A stretch of DNA of 40,543 nt. Source: JAGOGN01 sp036652735. GTDB taxonomy: Bacteria; Bacillota; Clostridia; Lachnospirales; Lachnospiraceae. This document shows positions 34,489 to 40,543 of this stretch, piece by piece. Under the pieces are notes generated by a model. It saw only the letters and a program-made list of their open reading frames with translations, was not told where the DNA came from and did not search any database. The stretch covers positions 1 to 40,543 of the forward strand of contig JAVVVI010000019.1 of the NCBI GenBank assembly GCA_036652735.1, given 5' to 3'. Every line of letters begins with the position of its first letter. Position 1 is the stretch's first letter. The translations under genes and the position numbers were made by a program.

Positions 34489-34986
34489 CTATCGGTTGTC
34501 AACTTTTTCCGGATATAAATCATGGTTTTCCAATCGATTCAGTGCCGTCTGTTCCCATCTTGTCCCCGGTTTTCCATAATTGCAGTAAGGATCTATTGAA
34601 ATTCCACCTCTTGGTGTAAATTTCCCCCAAACCTCAATGTATTTCGGATCCATAAGATGTATTAAATCCTTCATAATGATATTCATACAGTCCTCATGAA
34701 AATCCCCATGATTGCGAAAGCTAAATAGGTATAATTTTAAGGATTTACTCTCTACCATACGGGTTCCAGGTACATATGATATAATCACATTTGCAAAGTC
34801 CGGCTGACCGGTAATGGGACAAAGACTGGTAAATTCAGGACAGTTAAACTTAACAAAATAATCATTATTGGGATGTTTATTGATAAAGGTCTCCAATACC
34901 TCCGGTGCATAGTCATCTGCATACTTGGTTCCTTGATTTCCCAACAATGTAAGGCCCTGTGTCTCTTCTTGCTCTCTTTTACTCAT
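34489..34986 (-). CDS. queF: NADPH-dependent 7-cyano-7-deazaguanine reductase
   Basis: QueF reduces preQ0 to preQ1 in the queuosine pathway. The catalytic cysteine is Cys56 in FTSLCPITGQPDF, with Asp63; the NADPH motif ESKSLKLYLFSFRNHGDFHED follows. The ORF opens at 35007, overlapping queC, but GAGGAAAAG before the ATG at 34986 gives 165 residues, the usual YkvM-type length. Last gene of the que operon. Because its product is preQ1, the ligand of the riboswitch upstream of queD, the operon is under feedback control. Confidence 0.96.
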   Translation of the reverse strand: MSKREQEETQGLTLLGNQGTKYADDYAPEVLETFINKHPNNDYFVKFNCPEFTSLCPITGQPDFANVIISYVPGTRMVESKSLKLYLFSFRNHGDFHEDCMNIIMKDLIHLMDPKYIEVWGKFTPRGGISIDPYCNYGKPGTRWEQTALNRLENHDLYPEKVDNR

Positions 34987-35003
34987 TTTCTTTTCCTCAC
35001 TTA

Positions 35004-35681
35004 TCATAAAATTGGATCTACAGCATTATTTTCATCAAATGCTTTTTGGCGGTCCAGACAGGTTCCACAAACACCGCATGGCTTTTCATTTCCTTCATAA
35101 CAACTCCAGGTTAACTCATAGGGTGCCTTTAACTCTAATCCACAGCGTACAACCTCGGTCTTTGTCCAGGTGACAAAGGGTGCTTCTACAGTAAGCTGTC
35201 TTCCACTTCCCTCATAAATTGCCGTACTCATTGCCTGATGAAATACCTGGCTGCAATCGGGATACGCACTTCCCGCAGCATCATCACTATGTGCGCCATA
35301 ATATATAACATCACAATTTTTGCTTAGTGCAATGCTTGCAGCCGTTGATAAAAAGAGTCCGTTTCGAAATGGTACATACGTAGAAACCGGCTTCTCTTTT
35401 GCTTCTTTTTGCTGTTCTGCATAAGAATTTTTAGGAATTTCCGCATTGGAATGGCTTAACAAACTACAATCACTAAATTCAAATATTTTAGCCATATCCA
35501 CTTGCAAATGCTCCACTTGATAGAAGTGTGCAACCCGGTTCCCGGCTTCAAGTTCTTTTGTATGTTTTTGTCCGTAAAATATGGAGAGTGCAACTACATT
35601 TTCTTTTCCAAATTTTTTCACTGCCAATGCAAGACAGGTTGTGCTGTCAATTCCTCCGCTTGATAATACCAATGCTCTCAT
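35004..35681 (-). CDS. queC: 7-cyano-7-deazaguanine synthase
   Basis: QueC uses ATP and ammonia to turn 7-carboxy-7-deazaguanine into preQ0. PP-loop motif SSGGIDSTT at residues 7-15; the zinc site is the C-terminal CYEGNEKPCGVCGTCLDRQ. Length 225 is standard. It overlaps folE by 4 bp, and queF overlaps or closely follows it, so the que genes are translationally coupled. Confidence 0.97.
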   Translation of the reverse strand: MRALVLSSGGIDSTTCLALAVKKFGKENVVALSIFYGQKHTKELEAGNRVAHFYQVEHLQVDMAKIFEFSDCSLLSHSNAEIPKNSYAEQQKEAKEKPVSTYVPFRNGLFLSTAASIALSKNCDVIYYGAHSDDAAGSAYPDCSQVFHQAMSTAIYEGSGRQLTVEAPFVTWTKTEVVRCGLELKAPYELTWSCYEGNEKPCGVCGTCLDRQKAFDENNAVDPIL

Positions 35682-36289
35682 CTTTTATTTTCTCCTATTG
35701 GTGTACCCATTCCCATGCTTAATTGCATTAAAAGGGATACATCTTCTCTAAATTTTCCTCTTAAGGTTACGGTGCTGGTCTTTGTTCCGGGTTTTTTGAT
35801 TCCCCTGGCGCTCATACAACTGTGACAGCCTTCGATCATAACTGCAACATCCTCTGTTTCGGTAATTTCTTGAATAATCTGGGCAATATCTGTTCCAATT
35901 CGTTCTTGAAGCTGAAGCCGCCTTCCCACCATATCTGCTACTCGCGCAATTTTACTAAGACCGATCACCTTCTTATTGGGCAGGTATGCCACCGAAACCT
36001 TCATATCATACATTAAAGCCATATGATGTTCACAATAACTAAAAATATCAATATCCTTTACAATTACCATATCATGACTCTCATCTTCAAAATCTAGGTC
36101 ATCCTCAAATGTTTTATCAAACATCTGGGCAATTTCATGATTACTATAATTTATTCCCTCAAATATTTCTTCATACATCTTGGCAACACGATGAGGTGTT
36201 TCCAATAATCCTTCCCGCTGGGGATCTTCCCCTAATGCAATAAGAATTCCTTTAATATGTTCTTCAATTGCCTTTGTATCAATTGCCAT
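35678..36289 (-). CDS. folE: GTP cyclohydrolase I
   Basis: FolE converts GTP to 7,8-dihydroneopterin triphosphate, the first step of queuosine and folate synthesis. Zinc ligands and active-site blocks: FSYCEHHMALM (Cys, His), CHSCMSARGIKKP (Cys), VIGLSKIARVADMVGRRLQLQERIG and the N-terminal GEDPQREGLLETPHRVAKMY. Length 203 is normal. Inside the que operon it supplies the precursor to QueD. Confidence 0.97.
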   Translation of the reverse strand: MAIDTKAIEEHIKGILIALGEDPQREGLLETPHRVAKMYEEIFEGINYSNHEIAQMFDKTFEDDLDFEDESHDMVIVKDIDIFSYCEHHMALMYDMKVSVAYLPNKKVIGLSKIARVADMVGRRLQLQERIGTDIAQIIQEITETEDVAVMIEGCHSCMSARGIKKPGTKTSTVTLRGKFREDVSLLMQLSMGMGTPIGENKR

Positions 36290-36301
36290 ATATTATCCTT
36301 T

Positions 36302-36979
36302 CTATACACCCTTTTGATTTGGATCCCAAATAAATTTGTGCATTTGCAGCTGCATATTCACGCCATTTAATTTATTCTCTATTAAAAAATCTACAATTTT
36401 TGTAAGTTCAATTTCACCAAAAACCGGGCTTATATATACCTGTGTTTTGGAAATTAAACCATAGTCCTCTATCACTTTTTTTGCCACTGCCAGATCCGTT
36501 TCATCTGCTACTACAAATTTAACAGTATCTTCTCTGGAAATCAATGAAAAATTATTTTTTTTCATATGTTTTTCCATTTGGCTAAATGGTAATTTATAGT
36601 CCATTGTAACTGTGAGCCGCTGCTGGTTTCCTTTCCTAATTGCCAAGAAATCACTCAGATCTATACTGCCATTGGTTTCAATCTCAATCTGAAGCTGGGG
36701 TACCGCTAACAGTTGTCTTATTAAGTCTCCAATTCCTTCCTGTAATAGTGGTTCTCCTCCGGTTAACGTTACATTTGTAATGCCCGTTGCCACTACATAT
36801 TCAACCAACTGCTCCGGAGATTCACTTTCATAGGATACGTCCGCTTCATTTGCCCATTTTGTATCACAAAAAATACAGTTTAAATTGCAGCCTGCAAATC
36901 TCAGAAAAACAGCCGGTTGTCCCGCTCTAACCCCTTCTCCATTAATACTCACAAATTTTTCTACCACTTTTAAATTCAT
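36302..36979 (-). CDS. queE: 7-carboxy-7-deazaguanine synthase
   Basis: A radical SAM enzyme that makes the 7-deazaguanine ring from 6-carboxytetrahydropterin. It has the start FVSINGEGVRAGQPAVFLRF and the iron-sulfur motif CxxxCxxC at Cys31, Cys35 and Cys38 (GCNLNCIFCDTKWANE), then TLTGGEPLLQEG. At 225 residues, it has the typical length. It sits between queD and folE, 12 bp before folE. Confidence 0.96.
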   Translation of the reverse strand: MNLKVVEKFVSINGEGVRAGQPAVFLRFAGCNLNCIFCDTKWANEADVSYESESPEQLVEYVVATGITNVTLTGGEPLLQEGIGDLIRQLLAVPQLQIEIETNGSIDLSDFLAIRKGNQQRLTVTMDYKLPFSQMEKHMKKNNFSLISREDTVKFVVADETDLAVAKKVIEDYGLISKTQVYISPVFGEIELTKIVDFLIENKLNGVNMQLQMHKFIWDPNQKGV

Positions 36980-37000
36980 TTTATTATCCTCGCATATTTC

Positions 37001-37420
37001 CTATTTTTCATAAACCGCACAATTATTTGGTGTCTCATAAATTGTTACATCTGCAACAGCATATCCCCTTTTTTCCATTGCTTCATAAAAATATTGCGCC
37101 AGATTTTCTGCCGTAGGTCGAAACTCAACCCATTGCAATGTAAATCCCTCGCTTTCGAGAGCCGCTACCGTGGTATCCTTTAAGGTCCCTTTTTCCACAA
37201 CGAATACGTGGTCAAAACACTCCGCTTCTTCTTTTAATTCTGCTTTTAAAATTCCAAAATCCACTACCATTCCACAGTTCTGACGATTTTCTTCTAATTT
37301 TTCCCCAAATACCCGCAGTTGAATCTTCCAGCGATGGCCATGAATGTTGCCGCATTTTCCCTGATAACCAGCCAAAAAATGTGCTGCATCAATACTGCAT
37401 TCTGTTTTTAATATATACAT
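37001..37420 (-). CDS. queD: 6-carboxytetrahydropterin synthase
   Basis: QueD converts dihydroneopterin triphosphate to 6-carboxytetrahydropterin. The zinc histidines are His14, His27 and His29 and the catalytic cysteine Cys23 in DAAHFLAGYQGKCGNIHGHRW; the C-terminal ETPNNCAVYE completes the family pattern. Length 139 is normal. It is the first gene behind the preQ1 leader; the ATG at 37420 is preceded by GAGGGAAG. Confidence 0.96.
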   Translation of the reverse strand: MYILKTECSIDAAHFLAGYQGKCGNIHGHRWKIQLRVFGEKLEENRQNCGMVVDFGILKAELKEEAECFDHVFVVEKGTLKDTTVAALESEGFTLQWVEFRPTAENLAQYFYEAMEKRGYAVADVTIYETPNNCAVYEK

Positions 37421-37443
37421 AGACTTCCCTCATTTCATAAAAT

Positions 37444-37550
37444 AAAGCAGGCACTCCTGCCTGCTTTTTATCGGATTAAAAATAACAAAAAACAGCCCTG
37501 GTTTTGTTTATAGACAGGATGGTACAAACGAACTGTCTACGCATAAGCGC
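37444..37550 (-). ncRNA. preQ1-I riboswitch leader of the que operon, with attenuator terminator
   Basis: The aptamer is at 37539-37497 on the minus strand: P1 TAGACAG / CTGTCTA, loop TTCGTTTGTACCATC, and the A-rich tail ATAAACAAAACCAGG, very close to the Thermoanaerobacter preQ1-I tail. The loop TTTGT can pair with ACAAA in the tail to form the pseudoknot. A terminator hairpin follows (37467-37444; AAAGCAGGCA/TGCCTGCTTT, then a T-rich run). The 3' strand of P1 (CCTGTCT) is complementary to AGGCAGG in the terminator (one G-T pair), giving a plausible antiterminator: high preQ1 turns the operon off. Confidence 0.85.
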
Positions 37551-37601
37551 TTCCTGATTATAGTTCATTTTACTCATCTTGTCAAATAAGGGCTGTTTTT
37601 T
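37487..37601. repeat. 13-bp inverted repeat enclosing the preQ1 promoter and aptamer
   Basis: AAAAAACAGCCCT at 37487-37499 is the exact reverse complement of AGGGCTGTTTTTT at 37589-37601, so each arm ends in a T-run for one strand. The 89 bp between hold the promoter and most of the aptamer. It may act as a bidirectional terminator for read-through RNA. Confidence 0.7.
37557..37585 (-). promoter_or_regulatory. Consensus sigma-A promoter of the que operon
   Basis: Minus-strand perfect TTGACA (37585-37580), 17-bp spacer, perfect TATAAT (37562-37557). This is the best sigma-A match in the window. Confidence 0.92.
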
Positions 37602-37645
37602 TGCTTGTCACATAGAAACCATGTGCGCGTTCATTTTGATTTTAA

Positions 37646-38029
37646 TTAAATCTCTGTCTTCCATAATCCATGTATATTGCAATAAGCATATACCGCAATT
37701 GGCTTGTCTTCTGCAAATTGGAAAATCGCAGTTGGTTTTTCTGAAACGTCCAGACATTTCCGCTGTCCACCATGTTCCGTCTCCACATAAATAAAGACAA
37801 TATGATGTTCCGCCAGCATCGGATGTTCCACACTCCCAATCGTTACTGTTATCTGGTTCTCTGATTTTACAACAACCGGAAGATGTTTTTCTACAGCAGC
37901 ATCCACAGTATTTGGAACTAATTCCTGCATTTCTTCCCCACAACAAACAAGTGGAACACCTTTATTATCAATTAATCCTACCATATTTCCGCAATGTTTG
38001 CAGATGAAAAATTTTTGTTCTCTACACAT
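37646..38029 (-). CDS. Desulfoferrodoxin (superoxide reductase)
   Basis: Superoxide reductase of the two-domain type, 127 residues from the ATG at 38029. The N-terminal desulforedoxin-like domain has ICKHCGNMVGLI and LVCCGEEM (four cysteines for Fe). The C-terminal active-site domain has EKHLPVV, HPMLAEHHIVF and the Cys/His of YCNIHGLWK. It reduces superoxide to peroxide without producing oxygen, which suits an anaerobe. The ORF opens at 38083, but AAAGGAG lies just before the two ATGs 38035/38029; 38029 has the better spacing. The start overlaps the regulator gene end; catalase upstream would remove the peroxide. Confidence 0.94.
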   Translation of the reverse strand: MCREQKFFICKHCGNMVGLIDNKGVPLVCCGEEMQELVPNTVDAAVEKHLPVVVKSENQITVTIGSVEHPMLAEHHIVFIYVETEHGGQRKCLDVSEKPTAIFQFAEDKPIAVYAYCNIHGLWKTEI

Positions 38030-38438
38030 TTTCATTTTCTCCTTTATTTCTATTATTTGTGTTACAGTCTGGGCACAAACCAACCAGTATTAATCTATGC
38101 CATTCGGTTTTACATCCGGGGATATTCGCAGTCTCTAGGTTTAATGCGTCATAATAGGGAATCAAAGTATCCAGCACACGGTTACAATTTCGGCATAAAA
38201 AATGATAATGATTCTTTGTATGATAATCATAATGATCCGGTCCCAAAGGCATTTTAAGCCTTGTAATCTCCTCATTATCTGCCAAAAGGTTTAAGTTCCG
38301 ATAGACGGTTGCCCTGCTAATAGACGGATTTTCTTTTCTCGCAAGCTCATATACCTCATCCGCAGTTGGATGGGACGTATTTCCTTCCAATAAGCTGCGA
38401 ATTAGTATCTTTTGAGGTGTATTCCTAGTCTGCTTCAT
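38022..38438 (-). CDS. perR: Fur-family transcriptional regulator, PerR-like
   Basis: A 138-residue winged-helix metal-dependent repressor. The helix-turn-helix is in HPTADEVYELARKENPSISRATVYRNLNLL; the metal and oxidation-sensing region is GPDHYDYHTKNHYHFLCRNC, with the structural zinc site CRNC plus CPDC near the end. PerR is told apart from Fur mainly by context: it stands between catalase and superoxide reductase genes. It probably represses the operon and itself until peroxide oxidises a histidine. The assignment of PerR over Fur or Zur is inference. Confidence 0.82.
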   Translation of the reverse strand: MKQTRNTPQKILIRSLLEGNTSHPTADEVYELARKENPSISRATVYRNLNLLADNEEITRLKMPLGPDHYDYHTKNHYHFLCRNCNRVLDTLIPYYDALNLETANIPGCKTEWHRLILVGLCPDCNTNNRNKGENENV

Positions 38439-38467
38439 TCTATTTTTCCCCCTTTATGCGTTTTCTC

Positions 38468-39973
38468 TTAAGAAAGAGTTGCCTGAATTAATCCACTATG
38501 ATCCAGCTTTGAAAGTTCCTGTACTTTATTAAAATCAAGTCCAGCCGCTTCAGTAAATCTTTTTCCGTATTCCGGATCCCCAAGATAACAATGTACTGCA
38601 TGACGATACTTAATATTCTCCGTGCAGGATGCAATATCCCCTGCTGTATTTTCAATCAAAATCTGTTTTTTCTCCTGGGTAAGAACTCTCCATAAATCAC
38701 CTCCTGCACGGAAACAATCATCCGTAGGGTCTTCCTTTGGATCATAACGATACATTGCACCACTTAACTCCAATGGTGGTTCCATAACATCCGGCTGCGC
38801 TGCCCAGACACCCATGCTATTTGGTGTATATGCCGGTGCTCCGCCATAATTTCCATCTACCCGCATTGCACCATCACGATGATATTCATTTACTTCAACT
38901 TTTGCACGGTTCACCGGAATTTGGTTGTGATTTACTCCTAAGCGGTAACGTTGTGCATCGCCATAAGCAAACAATCTGCCTTGTAAAAATCGATCCGGGC
39001 TAAATCCAATTCCCGGAACGACATGTGCAGGTGAGAATGCGGACTGCTCAACCTCTGCAAAATAATTCTCAGGATTACGATTCAGTTCTAACTCTCCCAC
39101 TTCCATTAATGGAAATTCTTTATGACGCCAAATTTTTGTGATATCAAAAGGATTCTCATAATGATTCTCTGCCTGTTCTTCTGTCATAATCTGCACGTAC
39201 ATCGTCCATTTTGGATACTCTCCTCTTTCAATGGCTTCATATAAATCTTTCCCATGATACTCACGATCCATACCATTTATATGTGCAGCCTCTGCATTGG
39301 ATAAATTTTTAATTCCCTGCTGGGTTTTAAAATGGAATTTACACCATACGCGCTGATTTTCTTCATTATAAAATGAAAATGTATGCTCGCCAAAAAAATG
39401 CATATTACGGAAAGATGCCGGAATTCCTCTATCACTCATAACAACCGTAATTTGATGAAAACATTCCGGAAGAAGGGTCCAGAAATCCCAATTATTCTGT
39501 GCAGAACGTCTTCCAGTTGCCGGATCACGTTTCACCGCACGATTTAAGTCTGAAAAATTATGTACATCCCGAATAAAGAAGGTGGGCGTATTATTTCCTA
39601 CCAGGTCCCAATTTCCCTCTTCTGTATAAAATTTAACACCTACACCACGAATATCACGCTCACAATCCGCTGCGCCACGCTCTCCTGCAACGGTAGAAAA
39701 ACGAATAAAAACTTCTGTCTCTTTTCCTTTTTGCAATACTTTTGCCTTGGTAAATTGTGAAATATCATGAGTTACAGTAAATTTACCATAAGCTCCCCAT
39801 CCCTTGGCATGCATACGCCTTTCCGGAATTACCTCTCTGTTAAAATGTGCCATTTTTTCCATCAGCCACACATCGCTCATTACAACCGGTCCACGGGGGC
39901 CTGCTGTAAGAGCATTTTCATTATCCGGTATTGGAGCACCTACTTCATTGGTTAATTTCTTGAATTCATTCAT
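38468..39973 (-). CDS. katA: Heme catalase
   Basis: A 501-residue monofunctional (clade 3-type length) catalase that converts peroxide to water and oxygen. The distal histidine is in ERRMHAKGWGAYGKF, the Asn in VGNNTPTFFIRD, and the heme-ligating tyrosine in RLFAYGDAQRYRLGVNHNQIPVN; other family blocks are TVAGERGAADCERDIRG and FSPAHVVPGIGFSPDRFLQGR. It leads the katA-perR-sor operon, with 29 bp to perR. Catalase is not universal in strict anaerobes, so the organism probably meets air at times. Confidence 0.97.
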   Translation of the reverse strand: MNEFKKLTNEVGAPIPDNENALTAGPRGPVVMSDVWLMEKMAHFNREVIPERRMHAKGWGAYGKFTVTHDISQFTKAKVLQKGKETEVFIRFSTVAGERGAADCERDIRGVGVKFYTEEGNWDLVGNNTPTFFIRDVHNFSDLNRAVKRDPATGRRSAQNNWDFWTLLPECFHQITVVMSDRGIPASFRNMHFFGEHTFSFYNEENQRVWCKFHFKTQQGIKNLSNAEAAHINGMDREYHGKDLYEAIERGEYPKWTMYVQIMTEEQAENHYENPFDITKIWRHKEFPLMEVGELELNRNPENYFAEVEQSAFSPAHVVPGIGFSPDRFLQGRLFAYGDAQRYRLGVNHNQIPVNRAKVEVNEYHRDGAMRVDGNYGGAPAYTPNSMGVWAAQPDVMEPPLELSGAMYRYDPKEDPTDDCFRAGGDLWRVLTQEKKQILIENTAGDIASCTENIKYRHAVHCYLGDPEYGKRFTEAAGLDFNKVQELSKLDHSGLIQATLS

Positions 39974-40024
39974 TCTTTTTCCTCCCGTTTTTGTTATTGA
40001 TAACTGTTCCTAATAACTAATTTT

Positions 40025-40053
40025 AATATAGCACAGGACTGTCTTGCCGTCAA
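40025..40053 (-). promoter_or_regulatory. Sigma-A promoter of katA-perR-superoxide reductase
   Basis: Minus-strand TTGACG (40053-40048), 17-bp spacer, TATATT (40030-40025). Downstream, the dyad GTTATTGATAAC (39993-40004) and a further AATAAC (40012-40017) may be the operator, although they do not fit the PerR box (TTATAATNATTATAA) well. Confidence 0.72.
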
Positions 40054-40085
40054 CAATTTTATTGGATATTTTTTCATTATTCTAT

Positions 40086-40323
40086 TTATCTTTGTTTTAA
40101 TGCTGCCTGTGCAGAAAGGCAAATACAGGGGGCTTTTACATCTGCTGTTCCGCTAAAATCAATCATTGAATTTAGCGTCGAGATAATTTCGTCTAACTTC
40201 AATCCCTTTTGTGGATGTTCCTCAACATCAATACTGTCGTGCTGACCTTGCAATTGACAATATCAACAGGTAGTTTAGGTATTCTTCCAGAAGTGGAAAG
40301 CTTTTGTAATTTTTTAATGCCAT
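40086..40323 (-). pseudogene. Degenerate ORF, two or more frameshifts
   Basis: An AAAGGAG site and an ATG at 40323 open only a 31-codon frame. The neighbouring frames give fragments that look like one former protein: LQKLSTSGRIPKLPVDIVN, then, after a shift, DSIDVEEHPQKGLKLDEI, to a stop at 40086-40088. Its end is rich in Ala and Gln with PCICLS. I cannot name the ancestor. It may instead be a non-coding stretch with chance open frames. Confidence 0.4.
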
Positions 40324-40543
40324 GGGGATCTCCTTTCAAAGTTTACATTTGATTGATTGGAATAGCTACTTTACTGTGGTAAAATAATTATATATAAAAA
40401 TACCCTCGGAAAAACCGAGAGCGTAAATCAATAAATAAAATCCTTGTTACCTTGTAGTGATAACAGAATGGGTGTAATTGGGAAATTGTTTATATTAGGT
40501 GGTGTAAAAATATGGTTAGTCTTAAAAAAATAAGCTCAAATAA
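40324..40543. other. Mostly non-coding edge region
   Basis: This stretch holds AT-rich DNA with one small hairpin (CTCGG/CCGAG, 40405-40419, T-run 40400-40396 on the minus strand), a possible terminator for an upstream minus-strand gene outside the window. A plus-strand ATG at 40512 with AGGTGG in front opens MVSLKKISSN to the edge; this may be the start of a plus-strand gene but is too short to judge. Nothing else is seen. Confidence 0.4.
40396..40419 (-). terminator. Possible weak terminator
   Basis: Minus-strand stem CTCGG/CCGAG with loop TTTTT followed by GGTATTTTT. Short stem, but T-rich tail. Confidence 0.4.

Noticed and set aside
39993..40017. PerR box upstream of katA
   Set aside because: The dyad GTTATTGATAAC is real, but alignment to TTATAATNATTATAA matches only about half the positions, so I list it only as a possible operator.
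1..40543. CRISPR arrays, prophage, insertion sequences, tRNA or rRNA genes
   Set aside because: No regularly spaced repeats, transposase or phage proteins, and no tRNA- or rRNA-like sequence were seen; the window is core chromosome.

Overview
The window looks like a piece of core chromosome from a low-GC, anaerobic, endospore-forming member of the Clostridia, most like a Lachnospiraceae-type organism. The evidence is AT-rich intergenic DNA, strong Shine-Dalgarno sites, [FeFe]-hydrogenase maturation genes, the sporulation sigma factors SigE and SigG with SpoIIGA, a Spo0E-like phosphatase, T-box and preQ1 control elements, and oxygen-defence genes typical of anaerobes. This placement is inferred from gene content and order; no 16S gene is present. 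Almost every gene lies on the minus strand. The one clear plus-strand gene is an M32 carboxypeptidase.

In minus-strand terms, reading from high to low coordinates: 37646-39973 is an oxidative-stress operon (catalase, Fur/PerR-type regulator, superoxide reductase). 34489-37550 is the queuosine precursor operon queD-queE-folE-queC-queF, led by a promoter and a preQ1-I riboswitch. 33185-34372 is an aminotransferase and 31703-33067 a purine permease whose promoter carries a Spo0A box. 30930-31436 is a SEC-C protein. 28248-30888 is thrS with a T-box leader, followed by a DUF1540 protein. 26926-28069 is lgt plus a Spo0E-like phosphatase.

16771-26839 is the division and cell-wall cluster: mraZ, rsmH, ftsL, two class B penicillin-binding proteins, mraY, murD, ftsW/spoVE and divIB. 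Its promoter is followed by four MraZ half-sites at exact 10-bp spacing. Compared with the Bacillus subtilis order it lacks murE, murG and murB. ftsZ follows with its own promoter and terminator, then spoIIGA-sigE behind a Spo0A-type promoter. A hybrid histidine kinase and the M32 carboxypeptidase are inserted between sigE and sigG, genes that are adjacent in B. subtilis.

3101-7912 holds a small regulator (TM1266 family), hydE, hydG and hydF, which build the H-cluster of [FeFe] hydrogenase, then a charged hypothetical protein with its own promoter. The hyd operon is preceded by a strong promoter, a leader of about 150 nt that I cannot match to a known riboswitch, and an intrinsic terminator. 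This leader is the best candidate for an undescribed element. 1-2997 carries a DapF-family protein with both catalytic cysteines replaced by serine, argS, and the start of the serine dehydratase beta subunit. The last 0.5 kb (40054-40543) contains a degenerate ORF and otherwise little.

The points most worth a second look are the hyd leader RNA, the Cys-to-Ser DapF homologue, an apparent ATT start codon for spoIIGA, the Spo0A boxes at three operons, the MraZ operator with overlapping DnaA boxes, and the preQ1 switch enclosed by a 13-bp inverted repeat.
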